Assembly (NCBI GenBank): GCA_015056045.1
Contig: SVGZ01000006.1
Location: forward strand, 1 to 64,000
Direction of reading: 5' to 3'
DNA: 64,000 nt
Source of the DNA: Clostridiales bacterium
Lineage (GTDB): Bacteria > Bacillota > Clostridia > Christensenellales > Christensenellaceae
A program made the translations under genes and the position numbers. Below, piece after piece: positions 18,480 through 28,031 of the stretch. The notes under the pieces are model-generated. The model made no database searches. It saw only the letters and a program-made list of their open reading frames with translations, and had not been told where the DNA came from. Positions within the stretch are counted from its first letter, which is position 1. The number at the start of each line of letters is the position of its first letter.

Positions 18480-19451
18480 TTATTTCAAAACGTTTTTGAG
18501 GAATGTGTCGCAAAGAACAGGCCAGATCTTCAGGCTTTCGTTGACTTCTGCATCGGCACTCGGGTAAAGAGAAGCCTTCTGCAGTGCGATCGCTTCCTCG
18601 GGATCGGTAATTTTTTCAATATCAAAAAGTGCGGAACGGAAACTGCCGTCACGATGTTCGATTTCGTGGCGAATTGCCTCTGCATACTGTGCAACGGCAT
18701 CGTCAGAGGGATAGTTTCCTGCTTTCCATTCTTCTGTGGCAAGGCTCTGCCCATGGTGTCCTGTGGCAAAAATATGCAGTTCGTGGAAAATGCCTTTTTC
18801 AGCCAGTGCCCGCTCGAGGATGATGCTGTTTTCCGGCGGAACGTGAATATCGCCGTTTGTGTGCCAGATAAAACATGGCGGCGCATCGGCAGGAATATTT
18901 TTTACTGCGGAGACCCAGTTCATTTCTTCTTCTGTCGGTTCGTCGCCAAAGAGGCATTTTTTCACAGCATCGAATTTCTCTGTGTCAATAACAGGGTAGG
19001 AGAATACGAAAGCATTCGGTTTTGCGGAAATGCCGTCTTCTTTTCCTTCTTCATCTGCATGGCAAAGGAGTGTTGCCGCAATATGACCGCCGCCGGAGAA
19101 TCCGTGAACGACAACTTTTTCCGGATCGATATGGAAGCGTTCGTGTTCTTTTCTGATGAAACGGACGGCTTTTTCAAGATCGTGGAAAGGCTGTTTGCGA
19201 AGTGGTGCAAGCATACCGTTGACGTTCATTGTTGCCGTCAGAACAAAACAATTATAGCCAAGATCACGGAATTTCTGAGCAATCAGGATGCCTTCTGCGG
19301 GTGAGACCGTCAGGTAAGCGCCGCCGGGTACGATGATCATCGCAGGGCGTACGCTTTCATCTTCATTAAGAACGGCCGTCAGCGTCGGAACGAAATTGCC
19401 GGGTGTATTGTATGTGTAATCCTCTTTTTTATATAAAGGAATGATCTGCAT
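18480..19451 (-). CDS. Alpha/beta hydrolase (esterase/acetyl-xylan-esterase-like), paralogue A
   Basis: IVPGGAY, nucleophile elbow GFSGGGH, ATGHHGQSLA. Confidence 0.85.
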   Translation of the reverse strand: MQIIPLYKKEDYTYNTPGNFVPTLTAVLNEDESVRPAMIIVPGGAYLTVSPAEGILIAQKFRDLGYNCFVLTATMNVNGMLAPLRKQPFHDLEKAVRFIRKEHERFHIDPEKVVVHGFSGGGHIAATLLCHADEEGKEDGISAKPNAFVFSYPVIDTEKFDAVKKCLFGDEPTEEEMNWVSAVKNIPADAPPCFIWHTNGDIHVPPENSIILERALAEKGIFHELHIFATGHHGQSLATEEWKAGNYPSDDAVAQYAEAIRHEIEHRDGSFRSALFDIEKITDPEEAIALQKASLYPSADAEVNESLKIWPVLCDTFLKNVLK

Positions 19452-19460
19452 ATTCCTGCC

Positions 19461-20444
19461 TCATTTCTTCATGTAAAGGCGTTTTAAGAAGTTGTCCGCA
19501 AGGATCGGCCAGATCTGCAGGCTTTCGTTGACCTGTGCATCGGGACCGGGCATGACATTTTTCGCAAAAAGCGCAGCGCCTTCTTTTGCGTCTTTGATGT
19601 CTTCCATTTTGAAGGGAAGATTTTCACCGTAGCCTTCGTGATGCTCAAGCTCATAGGCGATCATCGCTTCATACTGTGCCATGACATCTTCATAGTAGTA
19701 ATTGCCGTCTTTCCAGAACTGTGTGGCAAGGCTCTGCCCATGGTGACCTGTCGCAAAAATGTGCATTTCACGCATGATATTCTTTTCCGCCAATGCACGC
19801 TCAAAGAGCAGGCTGTTTTCCGGCGGAACGAGTGTATCTTCAAAAGTATGCCAGAGGAAGCAAGGGCAGGTATTTTCATCGATCTGTGTTTCAAGGCTTG
19901 CCCACTGCATGAGCTCATCGGTCGGGTTTTTGCCGATCAGATTGTCAAAAGAACCTCTGTGTGCAAAATCGCCTGCGGAAATAACGGGGTAGGAAAGGAT
20001 CGCTGCATTCGGTCTTGCGGAAACACCGTCGGGAATGCCATCTTCATCGGCGTGAACAGCCATGCTTCCGGCTAAATGACCGCCTGCGGAAAAACCAACA
20101 ACACTGACACGATCGGGATCGATCTTAAATCTTTCGGGTTCGCTTCTGAGGAGCCTGATCGCGCGCGAAATATCGGCAATCGGCTGGCGCATAAGCGGAT
20201 CCAGTTTATCGTCAACACGGACCGTATAAGTAACGACAAAAGCATTATAGCCAAGGTCGCGGAATTTTTCTGCGATAAGAACGGCTTCTGTCGGCGAAAC
20301 AACGCCGTAACCGCCGCCGGGAATAACGACCATTGCCGGGCGGATCTTTTCGTCGTCGTGCATATAAAGCGTCATCTGCGGGATAAAGTCACCGGGTGTT
20401 TTGTAGGGATATTCCTCTTTGCTGTAAAGCCTGATGATCTCCAT
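19461..20444 (-). CDS. Alpha/beta hydrolase, paralogue B
   Basis: VIPGGGYGVVSPTEA, GFSAGGH, FATGHHGQSLAT; closely related to the adjacent ORF. Confidence 0.85.
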   Translation of the reverse strand: MEIIRLYSKEEYPYKTPGDFIPQMTLYMHDDEKIRPAMVVIPGGGYGVVSPTEAVLIAEKFRDLGYNAFVVTYTVRVDDKLDPLMRQPIADISRAIRLLRSEPERFKIDPDRVSVVGFSAGGHLAGSMAVHADEDGIPDGVSARPNAAILSYPVISAGDFAHRGSFDNLIGKNPTDELMQWASLETQIDENTCPCFLWHTFEDTLVPPENSLLFERALAEKNIMREMHIFATGHHGQSLATQFWKDGNYYYEDVMAQYEAMIAYELEHHEGYGENLPFKMEDIKDAKEGAALFAKNVMPGPDAQVNESLQIWPILADNFLKRLYMKK

Positions 20445-20468
20445 AATTCTTCCTTTCAAAAACAGGGT

Positions 20469-20870
20469 TCAAGATTTGCGGATAAACTTTTCGCGGCATT
20501 CGGGGCAGGTGATATTCACTTTGCCGATGCCCTTGGGAACGCGAAGCATTTTGTTGCATTTGGGACAGCGGAAATATTTGTGTGTCTTTCTTTCGCTGAA
20601 CCTCTTCTTTGTTATTTTAAACCAATTTTTGACAGGATTCCATACTTTTAGAAATTTCATGTTTTCGGCAACACGCGGCGCATGCTTTCGCGATAATATG
20701 CGGAAGAATCCATAGGCAAGAATCGCAAAACCGATAAGTTCAACGATCATTGCCGCAGCACCGGGCAGGAAACCCGAAATAAACGTCGTGAGCAAGGCAA
20801 GCAGCATCAGCGCCATGGAAAATTCATCAACGCCGTGTCTTCCCATTAAAAATCTTTGCAGCCAGTTCAT
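20469..20870 (-). CDS. Membrane protein with C-terminal zinc ribbon
   Basis: Two TM helices, then CPKC...CPEC. Confidence 0.6.
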   Translation of the reverse strand: MNWLQRFLMGRHGVDEFSMALMLLALLTTFISGFLPGAAAMIVELIGFAILAYGFFRILSRKHAPRVAENMKFLKVWNPVKNWFKITKKRFSERKTHKYFRCPKCNKMLRVPKGIGKVNITCPECREKFIRKS

Positions 20871-20973
20871 ATAGTAACTCCTTAGGATAATTTTTCATTT
20901 CAATAATATTATAGCGCAGAAATATGAACTGTGTATGAAAGTTTTTTAAGATAAAGTATTTTTTATGCGAAGA

Positions 20974-21003
20974 TTGACAGCATTGGCATAAACACTTTAC
21001 AAT
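20974..21003 (+). promoter_or_regulatory. Promoter of the 21038 ORF
   Basis: TTGACA, 18 bp, TACAAT. Confidence 0.6.
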
Positions 21004-21037
21004 AAAACCAGATTCAGCAGATTTACAGGATGATTTT

Positions 21038-22393
21038 ATGAAAAGGGTTTTATCTTTTATACTTGCTTTGGGGATGGTGTTTTTAACTGCGGCAAATGTA
21101 CCCGAAGAAGAAAAAACGATAGAAGAAATAATGGCGCAAATGACTGCGGATGAAATCGTTAGTATCAGCGGAGTAGGCAACCCACAGGATGCTTTGGCTG
21201 AAGTTTATCCCTATGGGATGGATAATACAACTGAGTTTTCTGAACTTCCTTTTTCTTCCTATCCGCTTTCTGTATTGCAGGATTATTTTGAACAAAACCT
21301 GACAAGATATGAAGAATTTGCATTTTGCGGCAAGGAAAGCTATGACTGCTTTATTAAAAGGTCTTTTTCAGAGATAAACAAGTGTTTTCCTGTCCAATTT
21401 GTCCGGCAAGCCAAAAATCCTTATCATTGTTATACGATCTATCAAGTGGATGAAGGCGGCTATTATTACGTCTTCTTCAAAGAAGAACACTATAATTTCA
21501 GGGAAAAAGATACGCAGTATGCACATTTGTACGCGTATCAAACGATGTATCTGCATGATGATCTGCCTCAGTTATCGGATTTTTTTGTAAAAGATATCCG
21601 GACATTGGCGGATGTTGAAGAAAAAGCAGACCTGAACGGAGAGTTTCGCTGCGGTTTGCATCAGGTCGAAGATGGAAAAGCTATCCTTCGCATATATTCG
21701 TTTCATGACCTTGGAAATGGTGCAAAAATATCTGTTGCCTATCGGCCAAAAGAAATCGAAGTCGAACCTGATGAAAATGGGTATTTCGGATATCAAACAG
21801 AAAAAACACATTCGAAAGAGGATTTTGTCATTGATCATATCAGTTTTCTTTCGGATGGAGCGCTTGCTGAACTGCCGAAAAAGGATATTGCAGCCGATAT
21901 TTTAGATGATCTTACCACATTACAGGAACTTCGTGTTGGTACAAAACTGAGTGATCTTAAATATATAGAAAACGATGTCTATCTGAAAAAAGTTTCCTCC
22001 AAAGAAAGCGATTTTGGAACTGTGCTTTTTGCTGCAGAGTATAACGACAGGGATGAAGGGAGTTCTTATCAGTTTATCTATGCGGCAGATCCGCTGAAAA
22101 ATCATGCCGTTACAGATGTGTTGATCATAAAAAACAACACGGAGGTCATACATAGCGAAGGTCATCTTCCCGTTATCGATCCGAATGCTTTGACTCATGT
22201 AATTGGTAAAAACACGCAAACTGTCCTTACGGATATTGGCGAAGAAAATGTATTCTACAAACAAAAAATGACGTCATCCATAGACGGAGGTGAAGTAACA
22301 AGTTATTTTTTCTATGCAAAATCGGGCTGTGTTTATGAAATGGTTGAAAAAAATGGGAGTATTGTGCGTTTATATGAGTATTCTTTAGTGTAA
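21038..22393 (+). CDS. Hypothetical secreted protein
   Basis: 451-aa ORF with N-terminal signal peptide; no recognised domain. Confidence 0.6.
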   Translation: MKRVLSFILALGMVFLTAANVPEEEKTIEEIMAQMTADEIVSISGVGNPQDALAEVYPYGMDNTTEFSELPFSSYPLSVLQDYFEQNLTRYEEFAFCGKESYDCFIKRSFSEINKCFPVQFVRQAKNPYHCYTIYQVDEGGYYYVFFKEEHYNFREKDTQYAHLYAYQTMYLHDDLPQLSDFFVKDIRTLADVEEKADLNGEFRCGLHQVEDGKAILRIYSFHDLGNGAKISVAYRPKEIEVEPDENGYFGYQTEKTHSKEDFVIDHISFLSDGALAELPKKDIAADILDDLTTLQELRVGTKLSDLKYIENDVYLKKVSSKESDFGTVLFAAEYNDRDEGSSYQFIYAADPLKNHAVTDVLIIKNNTEVIHSEGHLPVIDPNALTHVIGKNTQTVLTDIGEENVFYKQKMTSSIDGGEVTSYFFYAKSGCVYEMVEKNGSIVRLYEYSLV

Positions 22394-22395
22394 TT

Positions 22396-22423
22396 AAGCG
22401 AAGCAATAAGCTTCGCTTTTTCA
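22396..22423 (+). terminator. Intrinsic terminator
   Basis: AAGCGAAGCaataaGCTTCGCTTTTT. Confidence 0.8.
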
Positions 22424-22447
22424 TATTTCACCTTTATTCCGCATAAA

Positions 22448-24073
22448 ATGCCCCGAAGTAAATTTTCGGAGGACTCCTTGAAAAAGAATTTTCTATCGGG
22501 TGCATTGCTGCTCGTTTTTGCCGGTGTCTTGTCAAAACTCATCGGCGCTTTTTACCGCATACCGCTTGGCAATATGATCGGTGCGGAAGGTATGGCTTAT
22601 TATCAGGCGGCATATCCTGTTTATGCGCTCCTGCTCGTGCTTTCAACATCCGGTCTGCCAACGGCCGTTTCAAGGCTTGTTTCCGAGCGTATCGCAAAAG
22701 GTGAAGCTGCCGCTGCCAAAAAGCTTTTTCTTGTCGCACTTTTTTTGCTGTTTGTTCTGGGAATGCTGTTTTGTGCGGTTCTTTTTCTTTTTGCGCCAAA
22801 AATCTCGCAGCTCATCGGTATGGAAAATGCCGTTTACCCGATGCTGACGATCGCACCATCACTGCTTTTTGCTTCTATGGTCGCAGCTTTCCGTGGATAT
22901 TTTCAGGGCCTTCTCAATATGATCCCGACGGCGGTTTCTCAGCTTGTTGAGCAAAGCGTCAAGCTCATCACAGGGCTCTTTTTTGCAAAGAAATTCCTGC
23001 CTTATGGGGCTGCCTTTGCCGCAGCAGGTGCAACTCTTGGCGTGACGATCAGCGAATTTTCCGCATTTCTTGTCGTTGCGGGAAAATACATTTTTACCAA
23101 AAAAGAAAAGATGACGGAAAGAAACACCGAAAGTAAACGCAGTCTTTTGCATGAAATATTGCGTGTTTCCGTTCCTATAACGATCGGTTCCTGCGTGATG
23201 CCTATCGTTTCTTCGCTCGATTCTTTTGTCGTGACGAATGCGCTTCTTGCCAATGGAGAATCCGCATCAAGGGCAGCTTCGCTTTTCGGGCTGCTTTCGG
23301 GTTTTGCCGTTCCCGTTGCCAATATGCCGGGTATTCTCACGTCTTCGCTTGCAGCAGCCGTTGTGCCGGCATTGACGGCTTCTTCCGTTGGAAATCACAA
23401 AAATCATGCGGAAAAACAGGCGAAACTCTGTATAAAGATCGGTATCTTTTTCGGGCTTCCTGCGGCTTTCGGCTGCTATTTTTTAAGTCAGCCAATATTG
23501 ACGATGATGTATCCGCGTCTTTCTGCAGAAGAGCTTGAAATTGCATCGGGTTTGCTCAAAATGCTTTCACCTTCTATCCTTTCGCTTTCGATTTTTCAGA
23601 CGCTGACGGGCGTTTTGCAGGGTTTCGGGGAAATGCTCACGCCGATCAAAGGTCTTGTCATCGGTGCTGTTGTCAAGCTTTCTCTCTCTTGGTTCATGAT
23701 CCGCCGTATCGGGATCTATGGTGCGGCTTTCGGGACTTCTGCCTGTTATCTTGCCGCGGCTTTTTATGCCGGGATCAAAACGATCCGACTGCTGCAAATC
23801 AAACAGGGATACCTGCATCATTTCTTCCTGCCGCTTTTATCCGCATGGTTTATGGGGCTTTTTGCTTCTGTGATCGCAAAACTGATCGAAAACCCGTTTG
23901 CATCCGTTTTTGTTTCCGTGTTGGCAGCTGCGGTTATTTATGCTATACTTTTATTTGCGACGGGAAGCCTCAGGCTTTCGGAGATCAGAAAAGGAGCAGG
24001 AACAGATGACAAAGCTTTTGGCAGCCGGAATGGGCACAGGCAGACACGAAACGCTTACACTTGGCGTACTTGA
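22448..24073 (+). CDS. SpoVB/MurJ-like polysaccharide flippase (MATE/MVF superfamily)
   Basis: GALLLVFAGVLSKLIGAFYRIPLGNMIGAEGMAYYQAAYPVY start typical of SpoVB; 12-14 TM pattern. Confidence 0.88.
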   Translation: MPRSKFSEDSLKKNFLSGALLLVFAGVLSKLIGAFYRIPLGNMIGAEGMAYYQAAYPVYALLLVLSTSGLPTAVSRLVSERIAKGEAAAAKKLFLVALFLLFVLGMLFCAVLFLFAPKISQLIGMENAVYPMLTIAPSLLFASMVAAFRGYFQGLLNMIPTAVSQLVEQSVKLITGLFFAKKFLPYGAAFAAAGATLGVTISEFSAFLVVAGKYIFTKKEKMTERNTESKRSLLHEILRVSVPITIGSCVMPIVSSLDSFVVTNALLANGESASRAASLFGLLSGFAVPVANMPGILTSSLAAAVVPALTASSVGNHKNHAEKQAKLCIKIGIFFGLPAAFGCYFLSQPILTMMYPRLSAEELEIASGLLKMLSPSILSLSIFQTLTGVLQGFGEMLTPIKGLVIGAVVKLSLSWFMIRRIGIYGAAFGTSACYLAAAFYAGIKTIRLLQIKQGYLHHFFLPLLSAWFMGLFASVIAKLIENPFASVFVSVLAAAVIYAILLFATGSLRLSEIRKGAGTDDKAFGSRNGHRQTRNAYTWRT

Positions 24074-25292
24074 AGCCGCAAAACAGGCAGAAAGACTTGT
24101 TTTACAGACGGGTAACGTGGAAACAGCGGAGTATTTGTCCGAAATAGGGTTGTCTTTTGAAACGCTCGATGCACTTTATGACGAAAGCGAAGATTTTGAC
24201 GATTTCAACGAAAAAGCAGCGGCATTTCTGCTTTTAAAAGATGCGGTTTTCCTTACCTTGGGTCAGCCTTCGGATAATGAAGCGCTTCGCCTTGCTGTGG
24301 AAATCGATCCTTCTCTTGAACTTACGGTCATGGGTGGTCTTTCCGTTGAAAGTGAAGCGGCTGCTTTGGCAAAAATGAAAATGAACGCCGGTATGCGCTT
24401 ATACGATGCGGAAGAATTCTTAAATACCCGTTTTCAGGCAAACGATGCGATCCTGATCTCTGCGATCGATGATGCCTATACGGCTTCGGAGGTCATCTTA
24501 AAGCTCAAGCGCTGGTATAAACCGGAAACAGAGGTCGCGGTCATTAACGGCTCTAAATGCCGCTATATGCCGCTTGAAGAGGCTGAAAATGCCTTTTCCT
24601 ACGGCTATAACTGCTGCCTTGCGATCGATAAAAAGACGCTCTATGATAAGGAATGCTTCTCTTATGAAGATTTGAAACAGGTGCTCATCATGCTCCGTGA
24701 TGATTTTGATGGCTGCCCCTGGGATCGTGAACAGACGCATGAAAGCTTAAGACGTTACCTGATCGAAGAAGCTTTTGAAGCATCCGAAGCAATCGACCGT
24801 GACGATATGTTTGCGCTTTCCGATGAGCTTGGCGATGTCCTTCTGCAGATCATGTTCCATGCACAGATAGCCGATGAAATGCAGGATTTCGATGAATACG
24901 ACATCTGTACGGAGATCTGCAAAAAAATGATGCACCGTCATCCGCATATTTTCCTTGGCAGCAGCGGAGAAGGCTTTGCACCCGAAAACTGGGAAGAGAT
25001 CAAAAAGAAAGAAAAAAATATCCATTCTCTTGCGGAAGCACTCGAGGATATCCCGAAAGCGATGGACGTCCTTCTTCGTGCGGAAAAGCTCATCACACGT
25101 TCAGCAAAATACGGGAAAGAATTTGCTTATCTGACGGAAGCATTTATGACCTGCAAAACAGAAGAAGAAGCAGGAAATATGCTCATGGGTGCTGTTTATG
25201 CGCTCATAAAAAACGGCTTTTGTGCAGAGGCTTCGCTGGCATCTGCCTGCGGTCGCTACCTTGAATCGGTCAAAAATGAAAAAAACGAATAG
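24006..25292 (+). CDS. mazG: Tetrapyrrole-methylase-like/MazG fusion (YabN-type)
   Basis: MTKLLAAGMGTGRHETLTLG N-terminus, then MazG core CPWDREQTHESLRRYLIEEAFEASEAI...ELGDVLLQIMFHAQIA. Confidence 0.88.
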   Translation: MTKLLAAGMGTGRHETLTLGVLEAAKQAERLVLQTGNVETAEYLSEIGLSFETLDALYDESEDFDDFNEKAAAFLLLKDAVFLTLGQPSDNEALRLAVEIDPSLELTVMGGLSVESEAAALAKMKMNAGMRLYDAEEFLNTRFQANDAILISAIDDAYTASEVILKLKRWYKPETEVAVINGSKCRYMPLEEAENAFSYGYNCCLAIDKKTLYDKECFSYEDLKQVLIMLRDDFDGCPWDREQTHESLRRYLIEEAFEASEAIDRDDMFALSDELGDVLLQIMFHAQIADEMQDFDEYDICTEICKKMMHRHPHIFLGSSGEGFAPENWEEIKKKEKNIHSLAEALEDIPKAMDVLLRAEKLITRSAKYGKEFAYLTEAFMTCKTEEEAGNMLMGAVYALIKNGFCAEASLASACGRYLESVKNEKNE

Positions 25293-25453
25293 CTTTTCAC
25301 AAAAAGTTGCATATTATTCTTCAAAAAGAGCAGGAACTTTCAATAAGGGTATTGCATAATAGACCATTTTAGTAGTAAAATAGCTATCGGGTTCGCCGGA
25401 AGGTGAATTCAATTTGCAAAAATATGACATGTTTTTTTATAAGGAGTTAACAA

Positions 25454-25726
25454 ATGAAAAAAGCAGAACTGATCACGGCAATGGCAGAAAAAGCCGGCCT
25501 TTCCAAAAAAGATGCAGAAAAAGCACTGGTTGCATTCATCGATACAGTAACAGCTGAACTTCAGTCCGGTGAAAAAGTTCAGATCGTCGGCTTCGGCACA
25601 TTCGAAGCTCGCAAGAGAAATGCAAGAAAAGGCAACAACCCGCTCACAAGAGAGCCGATCGAAATCGCAGCTACAACAGTTCCCGCTTTCAAAGCCGGCA
25701 GAGGCCTTAAGGACGCTCTGAAATAA
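25454..25726 (+). CDS. hup: HU family DNA-binding protein
   Basis: MKKAELITAMAEKAGLSKKDAEKAL...GFGTFEARKRNARKGNNPLT. Confidence 0.97.
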   Translation: MKKAELITAMAEKAGLSKKDAEKALVAFIDTVTAELQSGEKVQIVGFGTFEARKRNARKGNNPLTREPIEIAATTVPAFKAGRGLKDALK

Positions 25727-25920
25727 GAATAAATGATAAAAAAGGGCTCAGCCGGCCAGTGAATCATGACCGACCGGGTCCTTTTTCATAAAAAAGCCTT
25801 TTCATCCCGATTTTTCGTGTAAAATAATGTCCGAATTGTGAAGCTTTCGGCATATAACTTGAAATGGACGCAAAAAAGATATAAAATATAAGTAACAATT
25901 ATTTTGGGAGGTTATGTTCC

Positions 25921-26277
25921 ATGGGTGCTATTTTGGAAAATGATAATGGCAAGATCACCTTTACGGATGAATATATCAGCAATATCGCCGGCCTTTCCGC
26001 AATGGAATGCTACGGCGTCGTCGGTATGACGGCCATAACCGCTAGAGAAGGCATCAATGAGATCTTAAAGAGAGAAGACTTCAGAAAGGGCGTTCGCATC
26101 ACGACAGATGAAACGCGCCAGCTTGCGATCCAGCTCAACATCGTCGTTGAATATGGTACCTCTCTTGCTGTGATCGGAAAGAGTATTATCGAAACCGTCA
26201 GATACAATGTCGAAAACGCAACAGGCCTTGTTGTGAGAGATATTGAAGTTGTCATCAGCGGGATCAGAGTGCATTAA
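25921..26277 (+). CDS. Asp23/Gls24 family envelope stress protein (YloU-like)
   Basis: ITFTDEYISNIAGLSAMECYGVVGM...VEYGTSLAVIGKSIIETVRYNVENATG. Confidence 0.93.
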   Translation: MGAILENDNGKITFTDEYISNIAGLSAMECYGVVGMTAITAREGINEILKREDFRKGVRITTDETRQLAIQLNIVVEYGTSLAVIGKSIIETVRYNVENATGLVVRDIEVVISGIRVH

Positions 26278-26304
26278 ACCGCGATTTGGAAGGAGACCAG
26301 TATT

Positions 26305-27957
26305 TTGGCTGATAAGTTGATAGGCGCAAAGCTGATGCGCGATATGGCAAACTCTGCTGCGGCCTATTTGGAACAGAATAAACAGATCTTAAACGATCTG
26401 AACGTATTCCCTGTACCCGATGGAGATACAGGAACAAACATGCTCATGACGATCGTTTCTTCTGCAAGGGAAGTCAACGCCTGCAAAGAAAACGCGACCG
26501 TTGGTGAGATCATGAAGGCAATGAGCAACGGCGCACTGCGTGGTGCAAGGGGTAACTCCGGCGTTATTTTATCGCAGCTTTTCCGTGGTTTTATGCAGGC
26601 GATCCCCGCAGAAACCGTAACGATCGGCAGTAATGAATTTGCATCGGCTATGGAAGCAGGTGTTGCCGCAGCATATAAAGCCGTTATGAGACCGAAGGAA
26701 GGTACGATTTTGACCGTTGCCAAAGCGATGGCAGAATCCGGCAGAAAATATGCGGATGAAGGCGTCAGCATTGAGCTGCTTTTAGACCGTGTCATCGAAG
26801 ACGGCATGGAAATGCTGAACCGCACACCGGAAATGCTTCCCGTATTAAAGGAAGCTGGTGTTGTTGACGCAGGCGGTGCAGGTCTTATTGCGATCTATAC
26901 AGGCTTTAAAATGGCTGTTTCCGGCATCGAGATCGAAACAACCCTTGACCTGAAACCGAAAAAAGTCGGTGAAGCTCCGGTTAAGGCTTCTGCAAAGAAC
27001 GATATTTCCACAGCAGAGATCGAATACGGCTATTGCTCCGAATTCTTCATCAAGAATTTCCACAAGGGTATTACCGAAAAAGATATTGATAAGCTGAGAG
27101 ATAAACTCCTCGCATTTGGCGATAGTCTCGTTGTCGTTGGCGATCTTGGTCTTTTAAAGGTACATGTCCACAGCAATATGCCGGGCAAAGTCCTGCAGTA
27201 TGCGCTTGGTCTTGGCGAGCTTTCCGATATCAAGATCGAAAATATGCGTGAACAGCATACAGAGCTTGCTTGGGAAGAAGAGGAAGAAGTTCCCGAAATT
27301 ACAAAGCCGATGGCACTCGTAACCGTTTCCGCAGGCGAAGGCTTGACGGCGATCTTCGGTGAATTTGAGATCGATGGTGTGATCTCCGGCGGTCAATCCA
27401 TGAACCCGAGTGCGGATGATATTGCCAATGCCGTTAAGAAAGCACCTTCGAATGATGTCATCGTTCTGCCGAACAACAAAAACATTATTCTGGCAGCACA
27501 GCAGGCTGGCGAACTTGCAGGAAAAACCGTTCATGTTATTCCTTCGAAGAGCTTCCCGCAGGGTCTTGCAGCGGTTCTTGCCTATAATCCCGAAGTAAGC
27601 CTTGAGGAAAACATCGAAGTCATGACGGAAGCGATCGGCAACGTCAAATCTGCAGAGATCACAGATGCCGTCCGTGATTCCCATATGAATGGCGAAACGA
27701 TCTTAAAAGGCGAAAAATTAGGCATCCTCGAAGGCGATATCGTTACGCACAAAGCAGACCTGATGGAAAGCTTCATGGAGCTCTTAGCCAAGATGGTTGG
27801 CGAAGATGACAGTATGATCTCCATCTACACAGGCGAAGATGCATCGGAAGACGTATCCGAAGCACTCCGTGCAGCTGCCGAAGAAGCTTACGATTGTGAT
27901 GTAGAGCTTTACGCAGGCAAACAGCCCGTTTACAGCTACATCATTTCTGTTGAATAA
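26305..27957 (+). CDS. fakA: DAK2 domain fatty acid kinase subunit FakA (YloV-like)
   Basis: LNVFPVPDGDTGTNMLMTI, GARGNSGVILSQLFRGF; TTG start; directly after asp23 as in many Firmicutes. Confidence 0.9.
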   Translation: MADKLIGAKLMRDMANSAAAYLEQNKQILNDLNVFPVPDGDTGTNMLMTIVSSAREVNACKENATVGEIMKAMSNGALRGARGNSGVILSQLFRGFMQAIPAETVTIGSNEFASAMEAGVAAAYKAVMRPKEGTILTVAKAMAESGRKYADEGVSIELLLDRVIEDGMEMLNRTPEMLPVLKEAGVVDAGGAGLIAIYTGFKMAVSGIEIETTLDLKPKKVGEAPVKASAKNDISTAEIEYGYCSEFFIKNFHKGITEKDIDKLRDKLLAFGDSLVVVGDLGLLKVHVHSNMPGKVLQYALGLGELSDIKIENMREQHTELAWEEEEEVPEITKPMALVTVSAGEGLTAIFGEFEIDGVISGGQSMNPSADDIANAVKKAPSNDVIVLPNNKNIILAAQQAGELAGKTVHVIPSKSFPQGLAAVLAYNPEVSLEENIEVMTEAIGNVKSAEITDAVRDSHMNGETILKGEKLGILEGDIVTHKADLMESFMELLAKMVGEDDSMISIYTGEDASEDVSEALRAAAEEAYDCDVELYAGKQPVYSYIISVE

Positions 27958-27978
27958 TTAAAATGAATTTGAAAGAAT

Positions 27979-28010
27979 CTGCATCTTTTTAATAAAGGTG
28001 CAGGTTTTTT
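27979..28010 (+). terminator. Intrinsic terminator between fakA and recG
   Basis: CTGCATCTTTttaatAAAGGTGCAGGTTTTTT, ends directly at ATG 28011. Confidence 0.8.
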
Positions 28011-28031
28011 ATGAGAAGGAATTTCCGCGGA

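Noticed and set aside
25737-25788. Terminator after hup
   Set aside because: A long imperfect hairpin with several mismatches and wobbles is present, but the T-tract is interrupted; not listed as a firm feature.
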